The notes: generated by a model from the sequence alone, not told the origin. Positions 45,398 through 53,530 are shown, counted from the first letter of the stretch. The stretch is 64,000 nt of DNA from Longimicrobium terrae (GCF_014202995.1 NZ_JACHIA010000001.1:434001-498000), one strand, 5' to 3'. Numbers and translations: made by a program.

Positions 45398-45742
45398 TCA
45401 GGTATCTGCCGGAGCTTCCGGGTCCGGGATGCTGGCGAACCACTCGCGGTACGGGGTTTTGCGCGCCATGTGCCGGTTGAGGTCCGGGGCGCCATCCGCC
45501 CACCAGACCGGGCCCCGCTCCCCCAGCGCGACTTTCGCCCGGTTTACCGCGGCGCGGGCGGTGCGCACGGCGTCCTCATCTCCCGCGCGTTTCGCCCGGC
45601 CGACCGCGGAACGAGCCTGCATCAGCTCTCGCGTGAGCCGCTCGCGATCTTCCGCGTTCAGCCCGGGATCGGTGCAGCGCCACAACCGGCCCCGCACCAC
45701 GAAGTACCGTCCGTCGGGGGTCACTGGATAGCGCATCTGCAC
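45398..45742 (-). CDS. Conserved hypothetical protein
   Basis: 114 aa. Begins MQMRYPVTPDGRYFVVRGRL then WRCTDPGLN, continues with an Arg/Ala-rich helix (about residues 33-72) and ends KVALGERGPVWWADGAPDLN and TPYREW. I recall this pattern in proteins of many soil proteobacteria, without a known function. It is on the minus strand, against the direction of most neighbours. Confidence 0.75.
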   Translation of the reverse strand: MQMRYPVTPDGRYFVVRGRLWRCTDPGLNAEDRERLTRELMQARSAVGRAKRAGDEDAVRTARAAVNRAKVALGERGPVWWADGAPDLNRHMARKTPYREWFASIPDPEAPADT

Positions 45743-45854
45743 CGCGTTCAGGCCGAGGTTGTCTCCGGCGCCATCAGGCAGGCTTCATTCCCTCCGCGGC
45801 TGCCAAGCCAACATCGACCGCGTAACGCCAAGCTCCCGAGGGTGCGAGCGCGGT

Positions 45855-46325
45855 TCACCGAGGGACTGCAGCCGCTCCCGTCGCCGGGGTTGGCTGCCAC
45901 CGGGAAAGGGTCATCTCTTCGCCCGCGTAGCCGGATTCCGTGAGTATCCCGGTCATCGTGCTGTCCGATGTCATCTTCCCTCGGAAGAGAAACCGGTCTG
46001 GGGGGAACTGATAAAGGTTGAGCAGGAACTCACCGGAGAGGTGCACGTTGCCGAGCACATCTCCGGTAAAGATCCGCTCCCCGATGAAGATCGCCCCGGC
46101 ACCCCGGATGCTCCCGCTCTGGTCGATCAGGTTGAGTCGTATTACATGACCATCGGGCGGGAGTGACCCCGCCCAGTAACCAGTCAGGTTGTATTCCGCC
46201 ACCGGGGGTGGTGGAGGGGTGATCCCGGTGTCGTCGCCGCACGCAGCCCAGAGCGGGATGCAGATGACCGCCCAGAGACGCGCGAGCCGATTCCATCGGA
46301 TACGCGATTGCTTGTACGAACTCAC
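45855..46325 (-). CDS. Lipoprotein, unknown
   Basis: 156 aa if started at the GTG at 46325; an ATG at 46397 is possible. The start is chosen to give a lipoprotein signal, with basic residues then LARLWAVICIPLWAAC (lipobox WAAC). The mature domain is short and beta-rich (YNLTGYWAGSLPPDGHVIRL, FTGDVLGNVHLSGEF, FLFRGKMTSDSTMTGIL). No family recognised. Confidence 0.6.
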   Translation of the reverse strand: MSSYKQSRIRWNRLARLWAVICIPLWAACGDDTGITPPPPPVAEYNLTGYWAGSLPPDGHVIRLNLIDQSGSIRGAGAIFIGERIFTGDVLGNVHLSGEFLLNLYQFPPDRFLFRGKMTSDSTMTGILTESGYAGEEMTLSRWQPTPATGAAAVPR

Positions 46326-46592
46326 ACAAACGGTGGTGTTCAGGACAGTCGCGGGGGCAGAGCGGAGACGCGCGAGGCAGGACATCATGGCATCCACGAG
46401 CGAAGCGGTTGAACCAGGGATGCCCTACTACCCAACCGTTCAGGTCTCGTTCACCGGCTGCGCTTTTCAGCTTTGTTGCGGCCGCTCGCCATTGAAGCGA
46501 GAAGCCGGTCCGTTGGAGTGCTCGTATCACGCGATCGCGGCCCTGCCACCTGATCGTTCACCCGCTCGCCCCTCGCAACGCACACAACGTCA

Positions 46593-47036
46593 ATGACCGT
46601 CAAGCGGATGGACAACGTCGGCATCGTGGTGGAAAACCTGGATGCCGCCATCGAGTTCTTCATCGAACTCGGCCTTGAACTGCAGGGGCGCGCGCCCATC
46701 GAGGGAGAATGGGCCGGGCGCGTCACCGGGCTGGCGGATCAACGCGTCGAGATCGCCATGATGGCCACCCCGGACGGCCACAGCCGGCTCGAGCTTTCGC
46801 GATTCCTCGCTCCGGCCGTCGTCGCCGATCACCGGAACGCGCCGGTGAACGCGCTCGGCTACCTGCGCGTCATGTTCGCCGTGGAGGACATCGACGACAC
46901 CCTCGCCCGGCTCCGCGCACGCGGCGCGGAACTCGTCGGCGAAGTGGTGCGGTACAAGGACGTGTATCGGCTGTGCTACATCCGCGGACCCGAGGGAATC
47001 CTCATCGGGCTCGCCCAGGAACTCGGGCAGGCGTGA
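46593..47036 (+). CDS. VOC (glyoxalase/bleomycin resistance) protein
   Basis: 147 aa. Two beta-alpha-beta-beta-beta modules: VKRMDNVGIVVENLDAAIEF then EIAMMATPDGHSRLELSRF, and NALGYLRVMFAVEDIDDTLA then RLCYIRGPEGILIGLAQEL. A near-conserved metal-site Glu is in the strand ends. VOC proteins act as dioxygenases, isomerases or antibiotic-binding proteins; the role here is open. Confidence 0.9.
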   Translation: MTVKRMDNVGIVVENLDAAIEFFIELGLELQGRAPIEGEWAGRVTGLADQRVEIAMMATPDGHSRLELSRFLAPAVVADHRNAPVNALGYLRVMFAVEDIDDTLARLRARGAELVGEVVRYKDVYRLCYIRGPEGILIGLAQELGQA

Positions 47037-47116
47037 AGCAGACCTGACGCAGACCCGTAGCATCAGCAGCTTCCGTCCGGCCTTGAAGTGCAATGCGGGT
47101 CGCCGCCAAGATGATC

Positions 47117-47207
47117 AATCGGCTGCAGCGGATGCGGCGCTGTCCACGGTCGGTGGACGAAAGTCTTGCGCGCGGGGCTCGAATCCCGGACTCTTGCCGC
47201 GTTACGC
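47117..47207 (+). repeat. attC-like element, degraded
   Basis: AATCGGCTGCAGCGGATGCG (47117-47136) repeats the inner part of the site at 44039, and AGTCTTGCGCGCGGGGCTCG (47162-47181) with ACTCTTGCCGCGTTACGCC (47190-47208) its other half. The R' box reads GTTACGC. The R'' box is not recognisable. Confidence 0.5.
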
Positions 47208-47312
47208 CGTTCATCGGACAACACACCTGGGATGCCGAATGCAACTTTCCTTTGCATCTGAAGGCCCGGCCGTGGCCGCCCTGCCCGACGTCCGCCACCC
47301 GCGGGGCCGCCG

Positions 47313-47630
47313 ATGATTCCGCGCTGGGCAGAACGCCTTGCCGGGCTCGGGATGATCGCGCTCGGAATCTGGCTCGTCGTCGCTTCGTGGCGCGCGGCTC
47401 ACACCGGCGAACGCTTTTTCGTTGCGGGGCCGGCGATGGGGCCTTTTGCGCTCGGGATCGGGATCGGGCTGCTTCTCTTTCCCAGCCCGCGTTCCATGGT
47501 CGCCGCGCGCGGGGGGGATCCTTCAAAAGTCCGGTGGTCCGACCTGACCACGGGGTGGAAGGTCCTCGCCGGCGGCGGGGGCGCGCTGGGCATCGTGTAC
47601 CTCCTTCTGCTCATGAGTGGCCTGCTCTGA
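47313..47630 (+). CDS. Small membrane protein, unknown
   Basis: 105 aa with three hydrophobic segments (about residues 8-24, 42-56, 84-103) and a polar loop rich in Gly, Arg and Asp. No family recognised. Its stop overlaps the next start by one base (TGATG), so the HEPN-like gene is translationally coupled. It follows a degraded attC-like element by about 105 bases. Confidence 0.62.
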   Translation: MIPRWAERLAGLGMIALGIWLVVASWRAAHTGERFFVAGPAMGPFALGIGIGLLLFPSPRSMVAARGGDPSKVRWSDLTTGWKVLAGGGGALGIVYLLLLMSGLL

Positions 47631-48151
47631 TGACCATCCCAAAGAAACTCAGTAGTTCAGAGCTAATCCGTCAGATTGCGGATCGAGGTGATCGCAAAGC
47701 GGCTTGGCAATTCTTCCTGTTTTTCTCTCGTTTCGAGTACGCACTCAAACGCGGGGCGTACCTTAGCCAAGGTAGTAAACAGGCCACGCCGGACTGGGAT
47801 AAATTCGCATCAGACCACAACGATGTGTTCGAGTTGCTCGTTGATCAAAGGCTTGCTGATGCGATTCTTTACTTCAGGGTTTCGCCACCTCGCAAACAAG
47901 TGCGCAAGGATCGCCGGCTGAGTTGGTCAGACCCATACGTGTACACGAACGGCCCCCTTCTCGTCTGGTTGCTTACTGCCATTCGCATTGTCCGGAACAA
48001 TCTGTTTCACGGAGGGAAATTCCCAGGAATCCCGTTCCATGATCCTAGTCGCAATAGCGAGTTGATTGAGAACGCGATCGTCATCCTCAGCCACGCATTG
48101 GCGCTAAACGCCGACATTGAAGGTCTGTTTGGCGAAGGGACCGAGTTGTGA
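47630..48151 (+). CDS. HEPN-like protein (candidate RNase)
   Basis: 173 aa, mostly helical. RIVRNNLFHGGK contains R122-N123-x-x-x-H127, the R-x4-6-H signature of HEPN nucleases, preceded by a Trp/Leu helix and followed by a long C-terminal helix (SELIENAIVILSHALALN). An N-terminal helix with FFLFFSRFEYALKRGA is also seen in HEPN families. HEPN proteins are metal-free RNases in TA and anti-phage systems. No nucleotidyltransferase partner is adjacent. The gene is AT-richer than its neighbours, a sign of transfer. Confidence 0.68.
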   Translation: MTIPKKLSSSELIRQIADRGDRKAAWQFFLFFSRFEYALKRGAYLSQGSKQATPDWDKFASDHNDVFELLVDQRLADAILYFRVSPPRKQVRKDRRLSWSDPYVYTNGPLLVWLLTAIRIVRNNLFHGGKFPGIPFHDPSRNSELIENAIVILSHALALNADIEGLFGEGTEL

Positions 48152-48250
48152 TACCTGCATGATCCAAGTCGATTCTGCTTTGCGGTGTGGCTTGATTGAC
48201 GCATAAGTTGAGGCCGTTCTGCCGCCCGATCTCCCGAACAAGGCCCCAAG

Positions 48251-48721
48251 ATGCCGCAGGGGTCAGTGATGGTCGATGTGCCCGCACCGAGCGGCGCTGT
48301 GTTCGAACTGCTGCACGACTACGACAGACGGCTGGAGTGGGACACGCTGCTGCGGGACGCGCGCCTGTGTCCGGGCTGGTCCCGGGCGCAGCTCCATGCG
48401 ACGTCGGTATGCACCGGGCGGTGGTACCTGGGCGGCATTGCCCTGAAGACCGAATACGTATCATTCAGGCCGCCGGCGGTCGCGGCCGTGAAGATGCTCA
48501 ACCGCCCGCCGTTCTTTGAGAAGTTCGCCGCCACCATGCTGCATCGCGACACGGCCGACGGCGGCTCGTCCGTGGAGTACATCTATCAATTCACCGCACG
48601 TCCGCGGTGGCTGCGCTGGCTGCTGCATCCGGTGATGGGCGCGTTCTTCCGCTGGGAAACGCGGAAACGGCTCCTGAGCCTGCGGCGCCACTTCGCACTG
48701 CGTGAAGGCCGGGGCGACTAG
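48251..48721 (+). CDS. SRPBCC-fold (polyketide cyclase-like) protein
   Basis: 156 aa. N-terminal SVMVDVPAPSGAVFELLHDY then DRRLEWDTLL, middle AVKMLNRPPFFEKFAATML and C-terminal helix WLRWLLHPVMGAFFRWETRK give the SRPBCC/START-like lipid-pocket pattern. Such proteins bind hydrophobic ligands; the ligand is unknown. A fragment copy of its 3' end occurs at 49233-49337. Confidence 0.8.
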   Translation: MPQGSVMVDVPAPSGAVFELLHDYDRRLEWDTLLRDARLCPGWSRAQLHATSVCTGRWYLGGIALKTEYVSFRPPAVAAVKMLNRPPFFEKFAATMLHRDTADGGSSVEYIYQFTARPRWLRWLLHPVMGAFFRWETRKRLLSLRRHFALREGRGD

Positions 48722-48810
48722 CGGGAGCGCGGCGCAGGCCGTATTCGCCGGCCCGTACTCGCACCGCTCGTATCATCCGCGGCTCCAGCACAGCCAACCA
48801 TGAAGCTGCT

Positions 48811-49227
48811 TTGAAGAACCTTCCCCAGACGGATGACTCGCTCGTCGTGCGGACCGACTTCTCGAACGCGGCGGCGTGGGACGCGATCCGCTCGGCCATC
48901 GATGAGCCGGCCGGTGAGTTCAAGGCGTACGTGGAATGGATCAGCGATCCCGGGTACGACGGCCTCACGCCGGAACAACTGCGCCCGTTCGCGCCCGCGG
49001 GTTCGGGCATCAACTACCTGTTCATCGTCGATCAGATCACGATCACCCATCCCGAGCATCCCGTCCTTGTTCTGGATCTGTCGGCGGAGCCGGGGCGTAC
49101 GTTCCGTGTCGTTCCCTCCGCGCTGGCGGACGTTGAGAACAATCTGTCGATCGCGAACATGGAATTTGCCGACTTCGCGGACTCGGTTGAGCCGGATGGG
49201 ATCTTTCGCGGCTTTTCGCAGAGCTGA
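48811..49227 (+). CDS. DUF6924-like protein
   Basis: 138 aa from a TTG at 48811; the ATG 11 bases before it is out of frame and meets TGA after four codons. Pattern SLVVRTDFSNAAAWDAIRSA, then INYLFIVDQITITHPEHPVL and TFRVVPSALADVENNLSIAN, with EFADFADSVEPDGIFRGF at the end, resembles DUF6924, cytosolic proteins of unknown function that often sit beside toxin/immunity genes. Confidence 0.65.
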   Translation: MKNLPQTDDSLVVRTDFSNAAAWDAIRSAIDEPAGEFKAYVEWISDPGYDGLTPEQLRPFAPAGSGINYLFIVDQITITHPEHPVLVLDLSAEPGRTFRVVPSALADVENNLSIANMEFADFADSVEPDGIFRGFSQS

Positions 49228-49232
49228 GCAGC

Positions 49233-49337
49233 CACCGCACGCCCGCGGTGGCTGCTGCATCCGGTGATGGGCGCGCTGTTCCGCTGGGAAACGCGGAAAC
49301 GGCTTCCGAGCCTGCAATGCCACTTGCCGCGCGAACG
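49233..49337 (+). pseudogene. Fragment copy of the SRPBCC gene 3' end
   Basis: About 105 bases repeat 48593-48706 with a 9-base gap and several changes, covering the conserved C-terminal helix region (CTGCTGCATCCGGTGATGGG is shared). The fragment starts just after the stop of the gene at 48811. It has no start or complete frame, so it is a duplicated remnant. Confidence 0.75.
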
Positions 49338-49411
49338 CTGGCCGAAGCCTCCTGACGCCCCTTCCTGACCCGGTACGCCATCGCGTGCACCGGGCGACCC
49401 ATTCGTAGAAC

Positions 49412-49912
49412 ATGAGAACGCGCGCTGCTCTTCTCGCTCTGCTGCTGGCCGGCTGCACGCCAGCTTCCGAAGGCGCCGCTCCTTCCGATCAGCCATCCAG
49501 CGCACCCCGTGCAGAGGCCGCTGCACGCGCGCAGGCTTCCACCAGCGCGGATACAACGCGGATTTCCGGAGCCGCCGGATTGCTCTGGGGCACGGGGGTG
49601 GACCCGATCATCTCTCACCAGGGTGATCCCGCGTTCCGTGGCAAGGATTACGAAGAGGTCACCCTTCTGGGATACCCGGTGACCATCGCGGGACAGCAGA
49701 CCCACGCGATGTTTTTCGCGCATCCTCGCCACGGGCTGTTTCGGGTCGGCTACATCGCGGAGTTCACCGATGCGGCGCAGTGCACCTTCAAGCTTGAGAT
49801 GTTCGATCAGGGCCATCCCGCCGCTACCCGTCGCTCCAGCCGCGGGAGCAGCGGCTTGGCGGGGCGGGGGATCCGTGCATCGCATTCGCTCAGGGGCGCG
49901 GCGGATACATGA
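49412..49912 (+). CDS. Lipoprotein, probably frameshifted at the 3' end
   Basis: 166 aa as read. MRTRAALLALLLAGC is a lipoprotein signal with lipobox LAGC (Cys15), then an Ala/Ser linker and a domain with VTLLGYPVTIAGQQTHAMFF. The last 30 residues (ATRRSSRGSS...) lose coding character. In the -1-type frame the coding pattern resumes at about 49867 (GDPCIAFAQGRGGYMKRWTD) and runs to a TGA at 50044. So the original protein was probably about 210 aa. Confidence 0.6.
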   Translation: MRTRAALLALLLAGCTPASEGAAPSDQPSSAPRAEAAARAQASTSADTTRISGAAGLLWGTGVDPIISHQGDPAFRGKDYEEVTLLGYPVTIAGQQTHAMFFAHPRHGLFRVGYIAEFTDAAQCTFKLEMFDQGHPAATRRSSRGSSGLAGRGIRASHSLRGAADT

Positions 49913-50046
49913 AGAGATGGACAGACCCGTCGAGCGGCGCGCGGATTCTGCTCGCGCTCCTCCCCGGGACGTCGGCGGTGGCGCTCACCTACACGACCGT
50001 GGAAACCGATCAGTGGGAGCAGCGCAAGGCGCGGGGGCAGTTCTGA
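49867..50046 (+). pseudogene. Out-of-frame C-terminal part of the lipoprotein gene
   Basis: Frame +1 of 49867-50046 reads GDPCIAFAQGRGGYMKRWTD then GARILLALLPGTSAVALTYT and a charged end. It lacks a start with ribosome site and is continuous with the gene at 49412 after a shift of one base between about 49810 and 49866. Confidence 0.5.
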
Positions 50047-50162
50047 GAACGCGCTCGTCGATGGTGGGATGAGCGAGATCAGGCGTTGACCCGCGATCAC
50101 GAAATCCTCGCCGCCGGAGGCCATCCCGGAGCTCCGGCCAGGAGCGGTGGCGCGGCGGATAA

Positions 50163-50204
50163 AACGGGGTGGAACGGCGGAGATTTCCGCCGCTCCACCC
50201 CGTT
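50163..50204. terminator. Terminator hairpin of the SDR gene
   Basis: 19-bp stem with one mismatch (50163-50181 and 50186-50204), 4-base loop, directly after the stop of the minus-strand SDR gene. Confidence 0.8.
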
Positions 50205-50208
50205 CTGG

Positions 50209-51171
50209 TCACGCAGCGCTGATCAGCTGCTCGCTCTGCGCCCAGAGCTGCTTGGCCCTGTCCGCGTCCAGCGCGTACGAGCGCGCGCCGTCGGCAAACG
50301 GGTTGGGCGTGTCGTCGGCCGGCGCGACCGCGACATCCTCCAGGTACCGGCCGCCAATCTCGTCCCCGGCCACGGCGGCGGCCCACACGGAGGTCGCGGC
50401 GGCCTGGGCGATGTCCTTCAGCTCCGCGGGCGGCAGTCCGGCCTCGGCGCGCGCGTTGCCGACGGTCGCCAACAGGCCCTGCAGCTCCTCCGGCGAAAAG
50501 TGCCGGGGCAGATCGGTGAGGCTGTTTCCGGGCATCACCGCCGCGGCGCGAACGCCGCGACCCCGGTGGCGGCGGTCGAACTCCACGGCGAACAGCGTGT
50601 TGGCGGTCTTGGACCGGCCGTAGGCGACGAACGGGTCGTACGGCTGCCGCGCAAAGTTCGGATCATCCAGGTCGACGTCGGCGACGCGGTGCGCCTGGGA
50701 TGAGAGGACCACCAGGCGACCGCCGTCGGCCAGCAGTGGCGCGATGCGGGTAATCAGCGCGAAGTGGCCGAGGTGATTGGTCCCGAACTGCGTTTCAAAG
50801 CCGTCCACCGTCCGCCCGAACGGCGTGGCCATGACGCCGGCATTGGCGATGATGGCGTTGAACGGCTGGCCAGCGGCCAGCAGGCGGTCCGCGGCCGCCC
50901 GGACGCTCTGGAGCGACGCGAGATCCAGCTCGATCAACTCCAGGCTGCCCCTGCCCTCCCGCGCAGCGTCGCGGACCTGCCCCGTTGCCCGTTCCGCTTT
51001 CGCGAGGTCCCGCGCCGCGCCCACCACGCCGGCGCCGCGTGCCGCCAGCGACCGGGCCGTCTCCAGCCCGATCCCCGACGACACACCCGTGACGAGAATG
51101 CGTTTTCCCCTCAGATCAACGCCGGCAAGAACGTCATCGGCGGTCGATCGGGCACCAAAGCTGTCTGTCAT
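50209..51171 (-). CDS. SDR, retinol-dehydrogenase-like
   Basis: 320 aa. TGVSSGIG (residues 28-35) binds NAD(P); NAGVMATPF, the Ser in VVLSSQAHR and YxxxK in YGRSKTANTLFAVE complete a classical SDR. The long form with an insert after the active site (LDDPNFARQPYDPF) is like retinol dehydrogenase/WWOX-type SDRs. Substrate unknown. Next gene upstream is a second SDR, 137 bases away, possibly co-regulated. Confidence 0.9.
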   Translation of the reverse strand: MTDSFGARSTADDVLAGVDLRGKRILVTGVSSGIGLETARSLAARGAGVVGAARDLAKAERATGQVRDAAREGRGSLELIELDLASLQSVRAAADRLLAAGQPFNAIIANAGVMATPFGRTVDGFETQFGTNHLGHFALITRIAPLLADGGRLVVLSSQAHRVADVDLDDPNFARQPYDPFVAYGRSKTANTLFAVEFDRRHRGRGVRAAAVMPGNSLTDLPRHFSPEELQGLLATVGNARAEAGLPPAELKDIAQAAATSVWAAAVAGDEIGGRYLEDVAVAPADDTPNPFADGARSYALDADRAKQLWAQSEQLISAA

Positions 51172-51308
51172 TTCGTGTTCCTGACGTGGTGGCGAGAAAT
51201 CATCTCACCTGGTCTGACTGATTCTGTGGGTCCCGGGAGCCCCGCGCGGCACCGGCGGGCCGGAAGATCCCGGCGTGTTTCCGTCCGCGAGCACTGGATG
51301 GAGGTCGT

Positions 51309-52070
51309 TCAGATGCCGAGGCCGCCGGCCACGTCGATGACGCCGCCGGTCATGTACGCGGCGTGCGGCCCCGCCAGAAAGCAGACGACCGCCGACACCT
51401 CCTCGAGCGTCGCAATGCGGCGGATAGGGTGCAGGTCCAAGAACGCGTCGGGAGCGACGGTGCCGCCGAACACTTCCGCCATCATGTCGGTGGGCATGGC
51501 GCCGGGCTGCACCACGTTGACGGTGATGCCGCGCCCGCCCAGATCGCGGGCGACCCCCTTTGCGTAGCCGTTGATGGCGGCCTTGGTCCCCACGTAATCC
51601 GCCACGCCGGGCATCAGCGCGCGGGTGCCGTTGAGCGAGCCGATGAAGATGATCCTCCCGCCGTCCGACAGCACCTGTGCCGCCGCACGCGTCGTCGCCA
51701 CCACGCCCATCACGTTGACCTGCCACTGCCGGTCGAGCGCGGCCGTGTCCAGCGCGGGGTCATCCACCGTCTGCCCCTTGGCGACGATGGCCGCGTTGTT
51801 GACCAGGATGTCGAGCCGGCCGAAATGCTCCATCACCGCTTCGATCATCGGCCTGGCCGCGGCCGTGTCGCCCTGGTCGCTGCGGATGGCGAGCGCACGA
51901 ACGCCCCTGCTCCTCAGCTTCGCGGCGACGGCTTCGGCCTTTTCGGCGGAGGCGACGTAGGTGATCGCGACATCCGCTCCCTCGCCGGCCAGCGCCTCCG
52001 CCGTGGCGGCGCCCAGCCCGCGCGAGCCGCCGGTGACGAGCGCGACCTTGCCCTGCAGTGCATTCGACAA
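51309..52070 (-). CDS. SDR, 3-oxoacyl-ACP-reductase-like
   Basis: 253 aa. TGGSRGLG (residues 14-21), NNAAIV, Ser in IFIGSLNG and YxxxK in YVGTKAAINGYAKG, ending in GGVIDVAGGLGI. A FabG-like single-domain SDR. It is divergent from a TetR gene, with a dyad between them, and is the probable target of that regulator. Confidence 0.92.
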   Translation of the reverse strand: MSNALQGKVALVTGGSRGLGAATAEALAGEGADVAITYVASAEKAEAVAAKLRSRGVRALAIRSDQGDTAAARPMIEAVMEHFGRLDILVNNAAIVAKGQTVDDPALDTAALDRQWQVNVMGVVATTRAAAQVLSDGGRIIFIGSLNGTRALMPGVADYVGTKAAINGYAKGVARDLGGRGITVNVVQPGAMPTDMMAEVFGGTVAPDAFLDLHPIRRIATLEEVSAVVCFLAGPHAAYMTGGVIDVAGGLGI

Positions 52071-52125
52071 TGGATCCTGCCTCTTCCGTGACGGGCATCG
52101 CCAAAACCATGGGGCGGTGCCCTAG

Positions 52126-52159
52126 ATAACGTAACAGTTATTACGATAACGGACGTTAT
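52126..52159. promoter_or_regulatory. Dyad operator between SDR and TetR genes
   Basis: ATAACGT (52126-52132) and ACGTTAT (52153-52159) are inverted, and a second dyad CGTAA-(6)-TTACG lies at 52130-52145. The stretch is AT-rich in a GC-rich surround. It is the likely binding site of the TetR protein at 52225, controlling both directions. Confidence 0.65.
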
Positions 52160-52224
52160 GGTATCTGGACAGGAATGTCAAGCGGGGCGATATTGGTTGT
52201 CATGAGAAAGCCGGAGCTGACCTG

Positions 52225-52836
52225 ATGGGCCGCCGTCGCGAGTTCGACGTGGATGAGGTGCTGGATGCCGCGCTGTGCGTCTTCTGGCGGAAGGGGTACG
52301 AGGGTGCCTCCTACGCCGACCTGACCGAAGCCGCCGGCGTGGAGCGTCCCGCGCTGTATTCCGCGTTCGGAAACAAGGAAGCGCTCTTTCGCAAAGCGCT
52401 GGACCGCTACTACGAGCGGTATCTGGACTTCATCCCCCAGGCGCTGAAGCTGCCCACGGCGCGCGAGGTGGCGGCGCACATCCTGTACAGCGCGGCCGAG
52501 CTCAACACGCGCTATCCCGACCATCCGGGCTGCCTGGCGGTCAACGGGGCGCTCGCCGTGTCGGACGATGCAGAGCCGGTGCGGCAGGCGGTGGCGGAGA
52601 GCCGCGCGATGGGCGAGGCGCAGGTGCGTGAGCGCTTCATCCGCGCCAGGGAGGAGGGAGACCTTCCGGACAGCGCGAAGCCGGATGCGCTGGCCGCGTT
52701 CGTCATGGCCGTCTCGCACGGGATGGCGGTGCAAGCCAAGGCCGGCTTCAGCCGCGAGACGCTGGAGGCCGTGGTGGATCAGGCGCTGTCGACGTGGCCC
52801 GCGGGCAGCGCGGCGCGGCCGGACGCACCAGCCTGA
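52225..52836 (+). CDS. TetR-family regulator of the adjacent SDR
   Basis: 203 aa. HTH in VLDAALCVFWRKGYEGASYA then DLTEAAGVERPALYSAFGNK (about residues 10-52). The pattern FGNKEALFRKALDRYYE is that of the AcrR/YxaF-type group that controls an oxidoreductase gene next to it. Divergent to the SDR at 51309, with operator-like dyads between. Confidence 0.92.
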   Translation: MGRRREFDVDEVLDAALCVFWRKGYEGASYADLTEAAGVERPALYSAFGNKEALFRKALDRYYERYLDFIPQALKLPTAREVAAHILYSAAELNTRYPDHPGCLAVNGALAVSDDAEPVRQAVAESRAMGEAQVRERFIRAREEGDLPDSAKPDALAAFVMAVSHGMAVQAKAGFSRETLEAVVDQALSTWPAGSAARPDAPA

Positions 52837-52886
52837 ATCCCGGTTCAGGAGCATGCGATCCAGCGCGGGCCCCACAGGAGGAGACG

Positions 52887-53156
52887 ATGGATACGGATCT
52901 GGATGAGATGTCGCGGGAGCAGCTTGCCGCGGAGATCATCAAGCTGCGCAACGGGATCCGCGCGCACCGCGACAGTACAGGCCACGACCTCTGCTGGCAT
53001 CACCCCGATCTCTGGGCGCTCCTGCCGGAACGGTCCGACCCGCTGCCCACCGTTCCTGAATGGCCGCAGTTCATGCGCGGCTGTGTCCGATACCGGCAGT
53101 CGCTGGACGAGCAGGCACCCCACGCACCCCGAAGCGCCGAACCGTTCCGCGGCTAG
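52887..53156 (+). CDS. Small conserved protein, unknown
   Basis: 89 aa with an AGGAGG site. Reads LDEMSREQLAAEIIKLRNGI then RAHRDSTGHDLCWHHPDLWA and VPEWPQFMRGCVRYRQSLDE. The HDLCWHHP motif with two Cys, several His and Trp could bind a metal. I recall the pattern from many bacteria, with no known function. Confidence 0.78.
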   Translation: MDTDLDEMSREQLAAEIIKLRNGIRAHRDSTGHDLCWHHPDLWALLPERSDPLPTVPEWPQFMRGCVRYRQSLDEQAPHAPRSAEPFRG

Positions 53157-53206
53157 CAGCGCGCCCGGCAACTCATCCCGCGTCGCGGTGACTGGCTGAT
53201 GACAGG

Positions 53207-53249
53207 CTTGTGCGCCGGCGGCCCGCACCTGACCTTGGTGCCGTCAGCC
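53207..53249 (+). repeat. attC-like 3' half
   Basis: GGCTTGTGCGCCGGCGGCCC then GCACCTGACCTTGGTGCCGT and CAGCC align with the 3' half of the site at 44039 (CTTGTGCGCCGGCCCCGCAC then CTGACCTTGGAGGCGTTAGG). The R' box reads GTCAGCC. No 5' half is recognisable. Confidence 0.5.
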
Positions 53250-53320
53250 CGGACCCGGGCACGGGGCGCCGCGTTGGCGCCGGTAACCACACGGAGCGGC
53301 CTTCGCGGCCCGAGGTGATC

Positions 53321-53530
53321 ATGCGTCAGTACAAGGTTGAAGCCTTGGCTTACTACCCAAAGCTTACCGCCGACAAGGACCACGTCATCCAGACTTCAAA
53401 GGCCGAGATCCAGCATTTGCTGGATCACTACGCCCGGCGCGGCTGGCGGCTGGCTTCTACCAACGCGACCGACTCCGGCTCCGCCGTGTACGTCTACCTG
53501 TATTTCGAAGGCGACGGATCGGCGTTGTGA
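53321..53530 (+). CDS. DUF4177-like small protein
   Basis: 69 aa. YKVEALAYYPKLTADKDHVI then EIQHLLDHYARRGWRLASTN and VYVYLYFEGD match the DUF4177 pattern of a small alpha-beta protein with the GWRLASTN turn. Function unknown. It follows an attC-like 3' half by about 70 bases and so may be a cassette gene. Confidence 0.7.
   Translation: MRQYKVEALAYYPKLTADKDHVIQTSKAEIQHLLDHYARRGWRLASTNATDSGSAVYVYLYFEGDGSAL

Noticed and set aside
47170-47200. A tRNA-like T-arm (GCTCGAATCCC)
   Set aside because: No acceptor, D or anticodon stem can be built around it; the stretch aligns instead with the attC-like elements.
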